From Winogradskyella costae (GTDB taxonomy: Bacteria > Bacteroidota > Bacteroidia > Flavobacteriales > Flavobacteriaceae), in NCBI RefSeq assembly GCF_013403865.1, contig NZ_JABFDK010000001.1, forward strand, positions 1,178,001 through 1,242,000: a stretch of 64,000 nucleotides of DNA, read 5' to 3'. Each line of letters opens with the position of its first letter. Within the stretch, counting starts at the first letter, position 1. Made by a program: the position numbers and the translations under genes. A model generated the notes under the pieces. That model was not told the DNA's origin. It worked only from the letters and a program-made list of their open reading frames with translations, and made no database searches. Shown here one piece after another: positions 33,754 through 43,284 of the stretch.

Positions 33754-33791
33754 AAAGCAAAACTATATAAAAAATTTCTGTTTCTAATCTT

Positions 33792-33799
33792 TATATTTG
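33792..33799 (+). promoter_or_regulatory. Probable -7 box of pgk
   Basis: TATATTTG is an exact TAnnTTTG match, 18 bases before the preferred pgk ATG at 33818. No TTG is visible at the expected upstream distance. Confidence 0.45.
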
Positions 33800-33817
33800 T
33801 GTTTCAAAACCAAAAAA

Positions 33818-35005
33818 ATGAAGACACTAAACGATTTTAATTTTCAAAATAAAAAAGCATTAATCAGAGTAGATTTTAATGTGCCATTAAATGATGAGTT
33901 TAAGGTTACCGATGCTACTAGAATTGTATCTGCAAAACCAACTATCATTAAAATTTTAGAAGACGGAGGGAGTTGTGTTTTAATGTCGCACTTAGGACGT
34001 CCTAAAGGAGTACAAGATGAATTTTCTTTAAAACACATTATTCCAAAAATTGAAGATATTTTAGGTGTTGAAGTTAAGTTTGCGAGTGATTGTGTAGGAG
34101 CGGAAGCGGAAGAAAAAGCGAATGCTTTACAGCCAGGAGAAATTCTATTGCTCGAAAATTTACGTTTCCATGATGAAGAAACTAAAGGAGATAAAGATTT
34201 TGCGGAGCAATTATCTAAATTAGGTGACATTTATGTCAACGATGCCTTTGGTACAGCGCATAGAGCACATGCTTCTACAACGATTGTGGCAGACTTTTTT
34301 CCTGAAAACAAATGTTTTGGAAGTCTATTAGCTCAAGAAATTGAGAGTATAAAAAAGGTGATGGAAGATGGTGAAAAGCCAGTCTTAGCAGTACTTGGGG
34401 GTGCAAAAGTATCATCAAAAATTACTGTAATCGAAAATATATTAGATAAGGTAGATCACTTGATTATTGGTGGGGGGATGACATTTACCTTTATAAAAGC
34501 CCAAGGTGGAAAAATTGGTGATTCTATTTGTGAAGATGATAAGATGGAATTGGCTTTAGAAATTTTAAAACAAGCAGAAGCTAAAGGTGTAAAAATTCAT
34601 TTACCGGTAGACGTTGTTGCAGCGGATGATTTCAGCAATACCGCAAATACTCAGGTTTGTGATGTAACTGAAATTCCTGATGGATGGCAAGGTTTAGATG
34701 CTGGTCCAAAGTCAAGAGAAAATTTTGATGCTGTTGTTAACCAATGTAAAACGATACTTTGGAATGGTCCTTTAGGTGTTTTTGAATTAGAAACCTTTTC
34801 TAAAGGTACTATTGCGCTTGGCGATTCTATTGCAAATGCGACAAAAAATGGTGCGTTTTCTTTAGTCGGTGGAGGTGACTCTGTTGCTGCAGTTAAGCAA
34901 TTTGGTTTTGAAAACAAAGTAAGCTACGTTAGTACAGGTGGTGGAGCGATGTTAGAGAGCTTAGAAGGTAAGACCCTACCTGGTATTGCAGCCATTTTAA
35001 ATTAA
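33818..35005 (+). CDS. pgk: Phosphoglycerate kinase
   Basis: This 395-residue glycolytic enzyme transfers a phosphate between 1,3-bisphosphoglycerate and ADP. I prefer the ATG at 33818 ([20 protein letters not shown]) to an in-frame TTG at 33797, because the family starts close to the [10 protein letters not shown] motif and a -7 box covers the upstream start. Other landmarks are [39 protein letters not shown], and the nucleotide-binding GPLGVFE and [13 protein letters not shown] segments. Length is typical. It is divergent from holB. Confidence 0.97.
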   Translation: MKTLNDFNFQNKKALIRVDFNVPLNDEFKVTDATRIVSAKPTIIKILEDGGSCVLMSHLGRPKGVQDEFSLKHIIPKIEDILGVEVKFASDCVGAEAEEKANALQPGEILLLENLRFHDEETKGDKDFAEQLSKLGDIYVNDAFGTAHRAHASTTIVADFFPENKCFGSLLAQEIESIKKVMEDGEKPVLAVLGGAKVSSKITVIENILDKVDHLIIGGGMTFTFIKAQGGKIGDSICEDDKMELALEILKQAEAKGVKIHLPVDVVAADDFSNTANTQVCDVTEIPDGWQGLDAGPKSRENFDAVVNQCKTILWNGPLGVFELETFSKGTIALGDSIANATKNGAFSLVGGGDSVAAVKQFGFENKVSYVSTGGGAMLESLEGKTLPGIAAILN

Positions 35006-35058
35006 TAATTTAAAATATACTATTTTCAGCGATTTCAGCGTTGTATGATGTTGAACGC

Positions 35059-35136
35059 TATACCAATTACCAATTGAGATTAGGATGTAAAAAGCGTTGC
35101 TTTAACTTTAACTAATTTCAATTGGTAATTGGTATA
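35059..35136. repeat. Perfect 19-bp inverted repeat before lytic transglycosylase gene
   Basis: TATACCAATTACCAATTGA (35059-35077) is fully complementary to TCAATTGGTAATTGGTATA (35118-35136), with a 40-base spacer. Each arm contains a doubled ACCAATT unit. It ends 20 bases before the start codon of the LysM gene. It could be a terminator-like hairpin for pgk, an operator, or a small mobile repeat. No T-tract follows. Confidence 0.6.
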
Positions 35137-35155
35137 TAATCAATTCTTGTAAACC

Positions 35156-36721
35156 ATGACATTAAAAACGTTTTTATTAGCTTGTTTATATCTGTCTGTA
35201 TGCCATGGGTATGCCCAAGTTAAAACAGATAGTATTGTAAATAAATCATCTAAAGTAATAAATACCAAAGGAGCCGTTATTGATGGTAAACTGTTTAAGC
35301 CTGGTGAAAAATTACAGCCAATTACTGATTCCTTAGATGTAAAAAACCTGCAAGATTTACACGAGGTTGCAGAACTCGACAAAAAGTGGTTAGAAGAGCT
35401 GTATAGCAACACCCTTTTTGATACCATATATAAATCTGTTACAGAGTTAGAATATGAGCCTGTGGATTACCCTGAGCTTTCTACAGATACATTAAAAGCA
35501 CGGTTAGAAAGACTTAACGCTAGAACTCCCTTTAATGTAGAATACAACACATCTTTAGAGAGTGTTATTAAAAGTTACTTAAAGCATAGACGCAATTCTA
35601 TGGAACGTTTAATGGGATTAAGTCATTTTTATTTTCCAATGTTTGAGCAAGAATTTGACAATCAGAATATTCCCTTAGAGATGAAATATTTGGCGATTGT
35701 AGAATCTGCATTAAAACCTAGAGCTCGTTCGAGAGTTGGAGCCACTGGTCTTTGGCAATTTATGTACGGAACAGGAAAAGAACATGATTTAGACGTCAGT
35801 AGTTATGTAGATGATAGAAGCGACCCTATAAAAGCTACAAAAGCCGCAGGCGAATATCTGAATAGAATGTATCGTATTTTTGGGGATTGGGACTTGTCAT
35901 TGGCGGCATACAATTCTGGTCCGGGTAATGTAAATAAAGCGATTAGACGCTCTGGTGGTTCTAAAAACTATTGGAATATTAGAACAAACTTACCTAGGGA
36001 AACCGCTGGTTACGTACCTGCATTTTTAGCTACTATGTATATTTTTGAATACGCAGAAGAACATGGTTTTCATCCTGAGCGTCCAGATTTTCAGCTCATA
36101 CAAACGGATACCGTTCATGTAAAACAAATGATTTCATTAAACCATGTAGCCGAAGCAACAGGGTTAAAAATCGAAGCATTACAATTTTTAAATCCATCTT
36201 ATAAGTTAGATATCATTCCTATGGTTGAAGGTAAAATCTATAGTTTGCGATTGCCTCGAGAAGCGATTGGTACGTTTGTAACTAATGAAGATAGAATTTA
36301 TGCTTTTGCAAACGCTGAATTTGAGAAACGTGAAAAACAATTACCAGAATTAGCAAGTGCTAGTGCAAATACTGAGATACGCTATCGTGTTCAAAATGGA
36401 GATTATCTTGGTAAAATTGCTAGAAAATATGGAGTACGAGTAAGTCAGTTAAAACAATGGAATAGTTTAAGAGGTAACGACCTAAAAATAGGACAACGAT
36501 TAACCATTTATTCTAAGAATCATGGGACCTCTAGCAGTTCTTCATCACAAAAAAAAGTAATTAATTCGGCAGGGAAACAAACCTATAAAGTAAAGTCAGG
36601 AGATTCACTTTGGACCATTGCTCAAAAGTTTTCTGGAGTTTCTGTTCAGAATATTAAAGATTGGAACGATATTAGTAGTAATAAACTAAAAATAGGAATG
36701 ACGCTAATTGTGTCTAAATAG
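35156..36721 (+). CDS. Membrane-bound lytic transglycosylase MltD-like with two LysM domains
   Basis: This 521-residue protein cleaves the glycan strands of peptidoglycan to give 1,6-anhydro-MurNAc ends. A signal peptide covers residues 1-21. The SLT domain occupies about 150-290 with catalytic Glu183 in LAIVESALKPRARS and the later blocks GATGLWQFMYGTG and LSLAAYNSGPGNVNKA. Two LysM domains bind peptidoglycan: about 405-448 (YRVQNGDYLGKIARKYGVRV) and about 476-520 (YKVKSGDSLWTIAQKF). A Ser-rich linker lies between. No lipobox is clear. Its stop overlaps a GTG start codon option of the next gene. Confidence 0.94.
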   Translation: MTLKTFLLACLYLSVCHGYAQVKTDSIVNKSSKVINTKGAVIDGKLFKPGEKLQPITDSLDVKNLQDLHEVAELDKKWLEELYSNTLFDTIYKSVTELEYEPVDYPELSTDTLKARLERLNARTPFNVEYNTSLESVIKSYLKHRRNSMERLMGLSHFYFPMFEQEFDNQNIPLEMKYLAIVESALKPRARSRVGATGLWQFMYGTGKEHDLDVSSYVDDRSDPIKATKAAGEYLNRMYRIFGDWDLSLAAYNSGPGNVNKAIRRSGGSKNYWNIRTNLPRETAGYVPAFLATMYIFEYAEEHGFHPERPDFQLIQTDTVHVKQMISLNHVAEATGLKIEALQFLNPSYKLDIIPMVEGKIYSLRLPREAIGTFVTNEDRIYAFANAEFEKREKQLPELASASANTEIRYRVQNGDYLGKIARKYGVRVSQLKQWNSLRGNDLKIGQRLTIYSKNHGTSSSSSSQKKVINSAGKQTYKVKSGDSLWTIAQKFSGVSVQNIKDWNDISSNKLKIGMTLIVSK

Positions 36722-36744
36722 TGAACCAACAAAAAACGAAACTT

Positions 36745-37725
36745 ATGAAAGCGCTTTACACTGTATTATTTTGTGTGTTATTATTGGCATGCGGGGATAA
36801 AAAGGCAGAAGATAAAACTATTTATTTACCAGCTTCTAATGGAAATTTAAATACGATCTCTATCGTTGCGGATAACATTGTTTGGGAAGGAGAAGTGGGT
36901 GAACAGATTCGAAGTATTTTTGCTGCGCCTTTAAATGGTTTGCCAACAGAAGAACCGATGTTTAATATGAGACAAATCCCAACTCAGGTTTTTGATGGTT
37001 TTGCCGCGCGAAGTAGAATTGTTCTTAAAATTGAAAAAGGAAACCTTGAAGCTACCACTAAGATTGTACATGAAGCTTTTGCTAAACCGCAAACAGTAGC
37101 TGTAGTTGGTGGTAAGTCGGATAAAGAGATCATTGCGCAACTAGAAGAGAATAAAGCAAAAATCATTGATGCCTTTACTAAAGAAGAAGTAAAAGAGAAG
37201 CAGCGACGTATTAATTTATCGTTGTTAAATGATACGGCTATGGAAAACAAGTTAGGTATTACAATTAATATGCCTTCTGCTTACAGAATAAGTAAAGCTG
37301 ATGATAATTTTTTCTGGATTCGTAAAAATCTATCAAATACAAAAACGATGGAACTTATGTTTTACGAAGTGCCATTTGAAACCATTTCTATAGGAGACAG
37401 TACTATTGTAGATATTGTAAAAATGAGAGATGAAATTACCAAATCTAAAATCCCTGGTGAAGACGGTATTTATATGGCTGTTGAGGATGCTTATGCACCA
37501 TCAATGTTTAAAACAATAATAGATAATAAACCAGCTTACGAAGTAAGAGGTATGTGGGTAATGAAGGGGTTTACTATGGCAGGTCCATTTATAACTTACG
37601 CAATTGAAGACAAGATTAACAATCGTTACTTAATTGCAGATGGTTATGTTTATGCACCATCCTTAGAGAAACGAGACTATATTTTTGAATTAGAGTCGAT
37701 TATTAAATCGATAACTATAAATTAA
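36745..37725 (+). CDS. DUF4837 family lipoprotein
   Basis: This protein of about 326 residues belongs to the DUF4837 family of Bacteroidota. I prefer the ATG at 36745, which gives a clean lipoprotein signal MKALYTVLFCVLLLACGDK (lipid Cys16). A GTG at 36721 that overlaps the previous stop (TAGTG) is also possible and would extend it by eight residues. Family segments include NIVWEGEVGEQIRSIFA and VWMKGF-like WVMKGFTMAGPFITYAIED near the C-terminus. Function is unknown. Its place directly after a lytic transglycosylase suggests a role in envelope maintenance, but that is inference. Confidence 0.82.
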   Translation: MKALYTVLFCVLLLACGDKKAEDKTIYLPASNGNLNTISIVADNIVWEGEVGEQIRSIFAAPLNGLPTEEPMFNMRQIPTQVFDGFAARSRIVLKIEKGNLEATTKIVHEAFAKPQTVAVVGGKSDKEIIAQLEENKAKIIDAFTKEEVKEKQRRINLSLLNDTAMENKLGITINMPSAYRISKADDNFFWIRKNLSNTKTMELMFYEVPFETISIGDSTIVDIVKMRDEITKSKIPGEDGIYMAVEDAYAPSMFKTIIDNKPAYEVRGMWVMKGFTMAGPFITYAIEDKINNRYLIADGYVYAPSLEKRDYIFELESIIKSITIN

Positions 37726-37764
37726 TTTATAGAAATGTAGAATAAACTACGTTTCTAATAAACT

Positions 37765-37806
37765 AAAAGAGGTCATCAAAAACATAATTTTAGATGACCT
37801 CTTTTT
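37765..37806. terminator. Bidirectional terminator between DUF4837 gene and tatA
   Basis: AAAAGAGGTCATC (37765-37777) pairs with GATGACCTCTTTT (37793-37805) around a 15-base loop, with flanking A and T tracts on both strands. Confidence 0.88.
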
Positions 37807-37839
37807 ATTTTCAACAGATTAAAATCTACTGATTCTGTT

Positions 37840-38022
37840 TTATTTCTTCTCTTTATTCTCGGTAGATTCGTCTTTGCTAGCGTCTTTAAATTCTTTAATT
37901 CCGCTACCTAATCCCTTCATTAATTCCGGAATCTTTTTGCCACCAAACAATAAAAGAATTGCAAGACCTATGATAACCCACTGCCATGGACCAACAAATA
38001 AAGGTATAATGCTTAAACTCAT
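37840..38022 (-). CDS. tatA: Twin-arginine translocase subunit TatA/E
   Basis: This 60-residue protein is the pore-forming subunit of the Tat system, which exports folded proteins. One N-terminal membrane helix (about residues 10-27, [18 protein letters not shown]) is followed by the hinge [20 protein letters not shown] amphipathic helix and an acidic/Lys tail. This is the classic TatA arrangement. tatB and tatC are not nearby. Shortness and sequence fit TatA. A TAACTTTG -7 box is at 38042-38049, about 20 bases upstream of the start. Confidence 0.95.
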   Translation of the reverse strand: MSLSIIPLFVGPWQWVIIGLAILLLFGGKKIPELMKGLGSGIKEFKDASKDESTENKEKK

Positions 38023-38041
38023 AATTTTTTAATTTAGGCAG

Positions 38042-38049
38042 CAAAGTTA
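38042..38049 (-). promoter_or_regulatory. Probable -7 box of tatA
   Basis: The minus strand reads TAACTTTG, an exact TAnnTTTG match 20 bases before the tatA start. The -33 element is not evident. Confidence 0.45.
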
Positions 38050-38137
38050 AGTAATTATAGTTTAATAATAACGTTCTTATGGCAACTTTAAGACTTTATC
38101 ATAAGAGTATTTGAGTATTTTAACTAATTTTGTTTTG

Positions 38138-39007
38138 ATGGCAAACAAGAAAAAAAAAGAAAAGAAATTCAGAAAAAAGCTACTTCATAAGTATCGTTTG
38201 GTGATTTTAAACGAAGATACCTTTGAGGAGCGTTTTGCTATTAAGTTAACACGACTTAATGTTTTTATACTATCATCACTTTCTGCCATTACACTTGTGT
38301 TTTTAACGGTTTTATTAATTGCTTTTACACCTCTAAGAGAATATATTCCTGGATATTCTTCAGCAAAATTGAAAAAGAAAGCGACGATGCTGAATTATAA
38401 AACAGATTCGTTAGTTCAAGAATTAGAATTAAACAAGCGTTATTATGCTTCAATACGAAAGGTGTTAACAGGCGATGTTGCTTCATTAGATTTTAATAGA
38501 GATTCTATTATTGAAGCTGCTAAAAATGATTTAGATATTTTACAAGTACCAACCAATAGAGAGGATTCACTTTTAAGAGATAAAGTAGCTAAAGAAGATA
38601 AGTACAATTTATTTGAAGTATCTGGAGATCAGTCTAGTTATGTTTTATTTCCACCAGTAAATGGTACTATTTCCGAAGGTTATAATTTAAAAGAGAAACA
38701 CTTTGCTGTAGATATTGTTGTGCCAGTAAATACGCCAGTAAAAGCGACTTCTGATGGTACAGTAATTTTTGCGGAATGGACCGTAGAAACAGGATATGTT
38801 GTTATTATAGAACACAATAGGGAGCTTATTTCTGTTTATAAGCATAATTCTGCACTTACAAAACAGCAAGGAGATGTCGTAAAGTCTGGTGAAGTCATTG
38901 CTATGTCTGGAAATGCTGGTGAATTAACCACAGGAGCACATCTTCATTTTGAATTATGGAGCAAAGGGTATTCTGTAGATCCAACTAACTTTATCAATTT
39001 TGAATAA
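38138..39007 (+). CDS. M23 family metallopeptidase, membrane anchored
   Basis: This protein of about 289 residues has a very basic N-terminus (MANKKKKEKKFRKKLLHKYR), a membrane helix at about 42-62, a short coiled coil (about 80-110), and a C-terminal peptidase_M23 domain. Zinc and catalytic residues are visible as His188 and Asp192 in KHFAVDIVV, and His268 and His270 in TGAHLHFELW. I start at the ATG 38138 rather than an upstream TTG, because the Lys-rich start is typical of family members. It resembles DUF-flanked cell-division peptidases that cut peptidoglycan cross-links. Its stop overlaps the GH3 start by one base (TAATG). Confidence 0.92.
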   Translation: MANKKKKEKKFRKKLLHKYRLVILNEDTFEERFAIKLTRLNVFILSSLSAITLVFLTVLLIAFTPLREYIPGYSSAKLKKKATMLNYKTDSLVQELELNKRYYASIRKVLTGDVASLDFNRDSIIEAAKNDLDILQVPTNREDSLLRDKVAKEDKYNLFEVSGDQSSYVLFPPVNGTISEGYNLKEKHFAVDIVVPVNTPVKATSDGTVIFAEWTVETGYVVIIEHNRELISVYKHNSALTKQQGDVVKSGEVIAMSGNAGELTTGAHLHFELWSKGYSVDPTNFINFE

Positions 39008-40509
39008 TGCCTTCATTTAAAGCCGCACTTTCTAAACCGTTTGCTAAATATGTTGCAAAACGTATCCAGAAATGGTCGTCTAGACCTGTTGAAACGCAAC
39101 GAAAGGTCTTTGAGCATTTAATTTCTAATGCAAAATATACCGCTTTTGGTAAAGACCATAATTTTACCTCTATAGCGTCTTATAAAGATTTTCAATCTAA
39201 CGTTCCTATAAGAGATTATGAAGATTTAAAACCTTATGTAGAACGTGTTGTCGCAGGAGAAGAAGATATACTTTGGAAGGGGAAACCAATTTATTTTGCA
39301 AAAACCTCTGGAACAACCTCTGGAGCAAAATACATTCCAATAACAAAGGAAAGTATGCCAACACATGTTGAAGCGGCTAGAAACGCAATTTTAATGTATA
39401 TCCATGAAACAGGAAACGCTAAATTTGTAGATGGTAAAATGATTTTTCTTCAAGGCAGTCCTATTTTAGAAGAAAAACATGGTATAAAACTCGGCAGATT
39501 GTCTGGTATTGTAGCACATTATGTCCCAAAATATCTTCAAAAGAACAGATTACCAAGCTTAGAAACTAATTGTATAGACGATTGGGAAACTAAGGTTGAT
39601 GCCGTAGTTGAAGAAACTATTAATGAAGACATGAGTATTATTTCTGGTATTCCATCTTGGGTGCAGATGTACTTTGAGAAACTGATAGAAAAGTCAGGGA
39701 AAAATGTCGGTGATCTCTTTAAAAATTTCAATCTATTTATTTTTGGAGGTGTTAATTATGAACCTTACAGAGCTAAATTTGAGAATTTAATAGGACGGAA
39801 AGTCGATAGCATAGAATTATATCCTGCTAGTGAAGGTTTTTTTGCATTTCAAGATAAGCAGAATGAACGCGGCATGTTACTTCAGCTAAATTCAGGTATT
39901 TTTTATGAGTTCGTAGAAGCCGAACATTTCTTTGAGGATAATCCAAAACGTATCACTATTTCAGAGGTAAAGTTAAGCGTAAATTATGTTATGATTATTT
40001 CTACGACAGCAGGTTTATGGGCATACAATATCGGTGACACTGTAGAGTTTACATCATTAAAACCCTATAGAGTGATTGTAAGTGGTAGAATAAAACATTT
40101 TATTTCAGCCTTTGGAGAGCATGTTATAGGAAAAGAAGTAGAGCAAGCTTTAAAGGAAGCTACTGAAGGTACTTCGATTTCTGTAAATGAGTTTACGGTT
40201 GCACCTCAAATAAGTCCGGAGGAAGGTTTGCCATATCACGAATGGTTAATTGAGTTTGGAAATGAACCAAAAAATGAAGCGGTATTAATTGAAGCCTTAG
40301 AGCAGTCCTTGCAGCAACAAAATAGTTATTATTTAGATTTGATAAAAGGAAAAGTTCTTAGACCATTAAAAATCACAAAAATTAAAAAAGACGGATTTCA
40401 AACTTATATGAAATCAATTGGGAAATTAGGAGGTCAAAATAAAATTCCAAGACTCGCAAATGACAGAAAAATTGCAGATAGTTTGCATCAACTTAATTTA
40501 ACGAAATAA
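39007..40509 (+). CDS. GH3-family acyl-adenylating enzyme
   Basis: This 500-residue protein belongs to the GH3 family of the acyl-adenylate superfamily. Plant members join auxin or jasmonate to amino acids. The ATP-binding P-loop is YFAKTSGTTSGAKYIPIT at about residues 96-113, and the GH3-type YPASEGFFAFQ and LWAYNIGDTVEFTS motifs appear later. A C-terminal lid domain follows from about residue 345 (VIVSGRIKHFISAFGEHVIG). The substrate in Bacteroidota is unknown. The overlap with the M23 peptidase stop shows translational coupling, suggesting a role connected to the cell envelope, but this is inference. Confidence 0.87.
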   Translation: MPSFKAALSKPFAKYVAKRIQKWSSRPVETQRKVFEHLISNAKYTAFGKDHNFTSIASYKDFQSNVPIRDYEDLKPYVERVVAGEEDILWKGKPIYFAKTSGTTSGAKYIPITKESMPTHVEAARNAILMYIHETGNAKFVDGKMIFLQGSPILEEKHGIKLGRLSGIVAHYVPKYLQKNRLPSLETNCIDDWETKVDAVVEETINEDMSIISGIPSWVQMYFEKLIEKSGKNVGDLFKNFNLFIFGGVNYEPYRAKFENLIGRKVDSIELYPASEGFFAFQDKQNERGMLLQLNSGIFYEFVEAEHFFEDNPKRITISEVKLSVNYVMIISTTAGLWAYNIGDTVEFTSLKPYRVIVSGRIKHFISAFGEHVIGKEVEQALKEATEGTSISVNEFTVAPQISPEEGLPYHEWLIEFGNEPKNEAVLIEALEQSLQQQNSYYLDLIKGKVLRPLKITKIKKDGFQTYMKSIGKLGGQNKIPRLANDRKIADSLHQLNLTK

Positions 40510-40536
40510 GCCTATATTTGTAGGTCAAATCAGCAT

Positions 40537-42228
40537 ATGAGTACAACTAAGAAAAAACAAGGAAGAACTAGAGCACAAGAAAGTTCTAGTGCAATAGAAC
40601 GCATGTATATTACTATGCGTCACCTATTTAATCGTGGTTTTTATAAGCCCATGGGAGTTTCTGGTGAAACATTACGTGAAGCTTTATTGCTTTTACGTCC
40701 AGAAATCTATGGTTCTATTGGGGAGGAAAAAGCAGAATTAGAAGGTTTACAATATGTTGTAGATCGGTTGCCCCAAGGTATAGAAGAATGTACATTTATT
40801 AACCTTACAAGTGATGAAGGTTATGGTAATTCGCATTTCAAAGCTATAATTCCACCAAAACGTCGACGTAATTGCTATCGTATTGATGATGAGCAAATGA
40901 ATATTGAAATCACAAGAGGTCGCTCTGAGATTTACGACATATTAACACACTTAACATTTTTATTTGTTGAATCTCATAAAATTAGTAAACGTGTTATTAT
41001 TGACGAGGATGGCTCAACGGTTAGAGATTGGCAGAAATTAGAGAACGCTGTACTTTCTACAAAGAAGCTTACGCAGAAAGAACGTGAGATCGCGATTACC
41101 CACACGGCTAATATTTTAGGAAGAACCTTCAATGAGCTTACGGAAGCTTATCCGAAATTTGCGACTGAAGATCAACCCGAACGTTTATTACACATCGTAT
41201 ACTGGTTAGGGAAATTAGCTATTGAAGAAACTATTAATAATTCTAAACGTACTATAACATTTAGTCCGGTTTTAAGAGAACGTTTAGGGCATCATATTCA
41301 TGGAGAAATATGGGCAGATACCATTAAGGCTGCTTTGCATAAAAACGGCTTATTAGAACGGCCAATTCATGTCATTAGCGCCAACATGCATAGTGTTATG
41401 AATTCTTTATTTGCTAAAGGAGCGCTTAAAGGAGCAGATGCTAAAAAAGATATTTTTCAAACGTACGAGGCTTTAAGTAATTCTAAAAATTCGGATTTAC
41501 GTAAAAAAGTTGAAAAGCTAGCGTTGCAAAATGGAATGATTCAAATAAATGATACATCAGGAACGAATATAGACATTCAGATTTTTGATACTGCTAAAAT
41601 CGATTTTTCTAAAACTGAGTTTAAGTATTTAGAAGAAGCTAAAGAAAACAAAGCTGTTATTTTTGTTATGGATTATGCTTTTGGAGAACAAGCTTATGAG
41701 ACCTTAGATGAATTTTTGAAACCGATCCACGTCGATGAAAAAGACATTCATTTAGATGTAAAATCTATTTCAATTATGGGGAAAGCGGGCATCTTAGAAG
41801 GAGGCAAAGGGGATGTAATGATTCCTACAGCACATATCTTTGAAGGTACAGCAGATAACTATCCATTTAAAAATGAATTGAGTAAAAAGGACTTAATAGA
41901 CTGTGGAGTTTCTGTTTATGAAGGAACCATGGTAACTGTTTTGGGCACATCACTTCAAAATAAAGAAATTTTAAAATTCTTTAAAAAATCAACATGGAAT
42001 GTCATTGGTTTAGAGATGGAAGGTGCACATTATCAAAAAGCGATACAAGCAGCATCTAGAGTTAGAAGTAGCATAAATGAGGACGTTAAAGTGAGATACG
42101 CCTACTATGCTAGTGATAACCCTTTAGAAACAGGAGGTACTTTAGCTTCTGGTGGTTTAGGAACTTCTGGTGTTAAACCAACATACGTAATTACAAAAAA
42201 AATTCTAGAACAAATATTTAATTCATAA
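40537..42228 (+). CDS. DUF6909 family protein with phosphorylase-like C-terminus
   Basis: This 563-residue protein is well conserved in Bacteroidota and I recall it as DUF6909. It has a basic start (MSTTKKKQGRTRAQESS), no signal peptide and no membrane segment. The C-terminal half contains KSISIMGKAGILEGGKGDVM and GLEMEGAHYQKAIQAASRVR, which resemble the nucleoside phosphorylase/AMP nucleosidase superfamily, where a Glu-Met-Glu motif contacts the ribose. So a nucleotide- or nucleoside-processing activity is possible but not shown. It lies 27 bases after the GH3 gene and 3 bases before the Wzz-like gene, so it links the envelope block to the polysaccharide locus. Confidence 0.75.
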   Translation: MSTTKKKQGRTRAQESSSAIERMYITMRHLFNRGFYKPMGVSGETLREALLLLRPEIYGSIGEEKAELEGLQYVVDRLPQGIEECTFINLTSDEGYGNSHFKAIIPPKRRRNCYRIDDEQMNIEITRGRSEIYDILTHLTFLFVESHKISKRVIIDEDGSTVRDWQKLENAVLSTKKLTQKEREIAITHTANILGRTFNELTEAYPKFATEDQPERLLHIVYWLGKLAIEETINNSKRTITFSPVLRERLGHHIHGEIWADTIKAALHKNGLLERPIHVISANMHSVMNSLFAKGALKGADAKKDIFQTYEALSNSKNSDLRKKVEKLALQNGMIQINDTSGTNIDIQIFDTAKIDFSKTEFKYLEEAKENKAVIFVMDYAFGEQAYETLDEFLKPIHVDEKDIHLDVKSISIMGKAGILEGGKGDVMIPTAHIFEGTADNYPFKNELSKKDLIDCGVSVYEGTMVTVLGTSLQNKEILKFFKKSTWNVIGLEMEGAHYQKAIQAASRVRSSINEDVKVRYAYYASDNPLETGGTLASGGLGTSGVKPTYVITKKILEQIFNS

Positions 42229-42231
42229 CAC

Positions 42232-43284
42232 ATGAGTGAGAGATTACCACAGCAACCCGAAAATGAGGAGGTTGATTTAGGACAGTTATTTAATGCAATC
42301 GGTAGATTATTTGAAAAACTGTTTGCTTTTATTGCTAGTATATTTATAGGGATTTTTTCTGCTATTATTTATGTCTTAAAACCACTAATTGTATATTTTA
42401 AATTTACCGTTGCTATTTTTATAATTTTGGCTGTTTTAGGTTTTATTTATGAAAAATCAACTAAGCCAGTTTATTTTTCTAAAATGGTTGTTGAAGCCCA
42501 TTTTGATTCAAAATATCAATTAGTTAATGATATTGAATATTTTAATGCGTTAATTAAGTCGAACAACGCTGGCGAATTAGCTAATATTTTTGAAATTGAT
42601 AGCTTAGATTCTAGTAAGCTAAAGGGATTTGAATTAGAAGCTGGTCCTGTAACTCAGAATGATTTATTTGTAGAGTATGACGAATATGTAAAATCTATTG
42701 ACACCTCGTTAGTCGATCAATTAAACTACGCGGAATATGTTAATAATAGAGATTTATTATCGGGTAGTATATATACGATTACTGCAAAATCGAATAAGCA
42801 AGATGTTTTTCGAAAGCTAAATGAAGGTTTTAGAAAGACTTTTGAGAATGATTTTTCAAAACATCAAAAACAAATTAGAGATAGTACTGTTCATATAGAT
42901 CGCTTGTCTTTAATAACAGAGTTGTCACGTTTAGATAGTATTCAGAATACATATTTAGAAGTTTTAAAAAACGAATCAAAAAATAGGGATTTATCATTCG
43001 GACTAAATACAGGTCTTCCTATTACAGAAGAAAAATCAATAACTAAAGAGTATGACTTATTTTTAGAAGAACAGATAATTAGAAAAAACTTAAATTATTT
43101 AGATAAGAGTATCGTTGAAAAGAATAATTATTTTGATATTGTTTCGTCTTTTGACAGGTTGGGTATAGAAGATCAAAAACTTCAAACACGATACTTTATT
43201 ATATTTCCAGTTTTAGGCTTAATACTTTTTCTTATAGGGGTTTTAGCCATTAAGATATTTAAATATATTAAAGAATATGAGTAA
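42232..43284 (+). CDS. Wzz-like polysaccharide co-polymerase
   Basis: This 350-residue membrane protein resembles the Wzz/FepE chain-length regulators of polysaccharide polymerisation. Hydrophobic segments lie at about 35-52 and 58-77, a large mostly helical periplasmic domain extends to about 315, and a C-terminal membrane helix lies at about 320-343. A Pro-rich Wzz motif is not obvious, and there is no Walker motif or kinase domain, so it is not a Wzc-type tyrosine kinase. It begins 3 bases after DUF6909, and its end overlaps rmlB by 8 bases, which places it as the first gene of the glycan locus. The role is inferred from topology and position. Confidence 0.72.
   Translation: MSERLPQQPENEEVDLGQLFNAIGRLFEKLFAFIASIFIGIFSAIIYVLKPLIVYFKFTVAIFIILAVLGFIYEKSTKPVYFSKMVVEAHFDSKYQLVNDIEYFNALIKSNNAGELANIFEIDSLDSSKLKGFELEAGPVTQNDLFVEYDEYVKSIDTSLVDQLNYAEYVNNRDLLSGSIYTITAKSNKQDVFRKLNEGFRKTFENDFSKHQKQIRDSTVHIDRLSLITELSRLDSIQNTYLEVLKNESKNRDLSFGLNTGLPITEEKSITKEYDLFLEEQIIRKNLNYLDKSIVEKNNYFDIVSSFDRLGIEDQKLQTRYFIIFPVLGLILFLIGVLAIKIFKYIKEYE

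Noticed and set aside
33797..33817. Upstream TTG start for phosphoglycerate kinase
   Set aside because: A -7 promoter box covers this position, and the family starts at the ATG 33818.
39537..39731. Minus-strand frame inside the GH3 gene
   Set aside because: It is a shadow of the GH3 frame with no start signal or family match.
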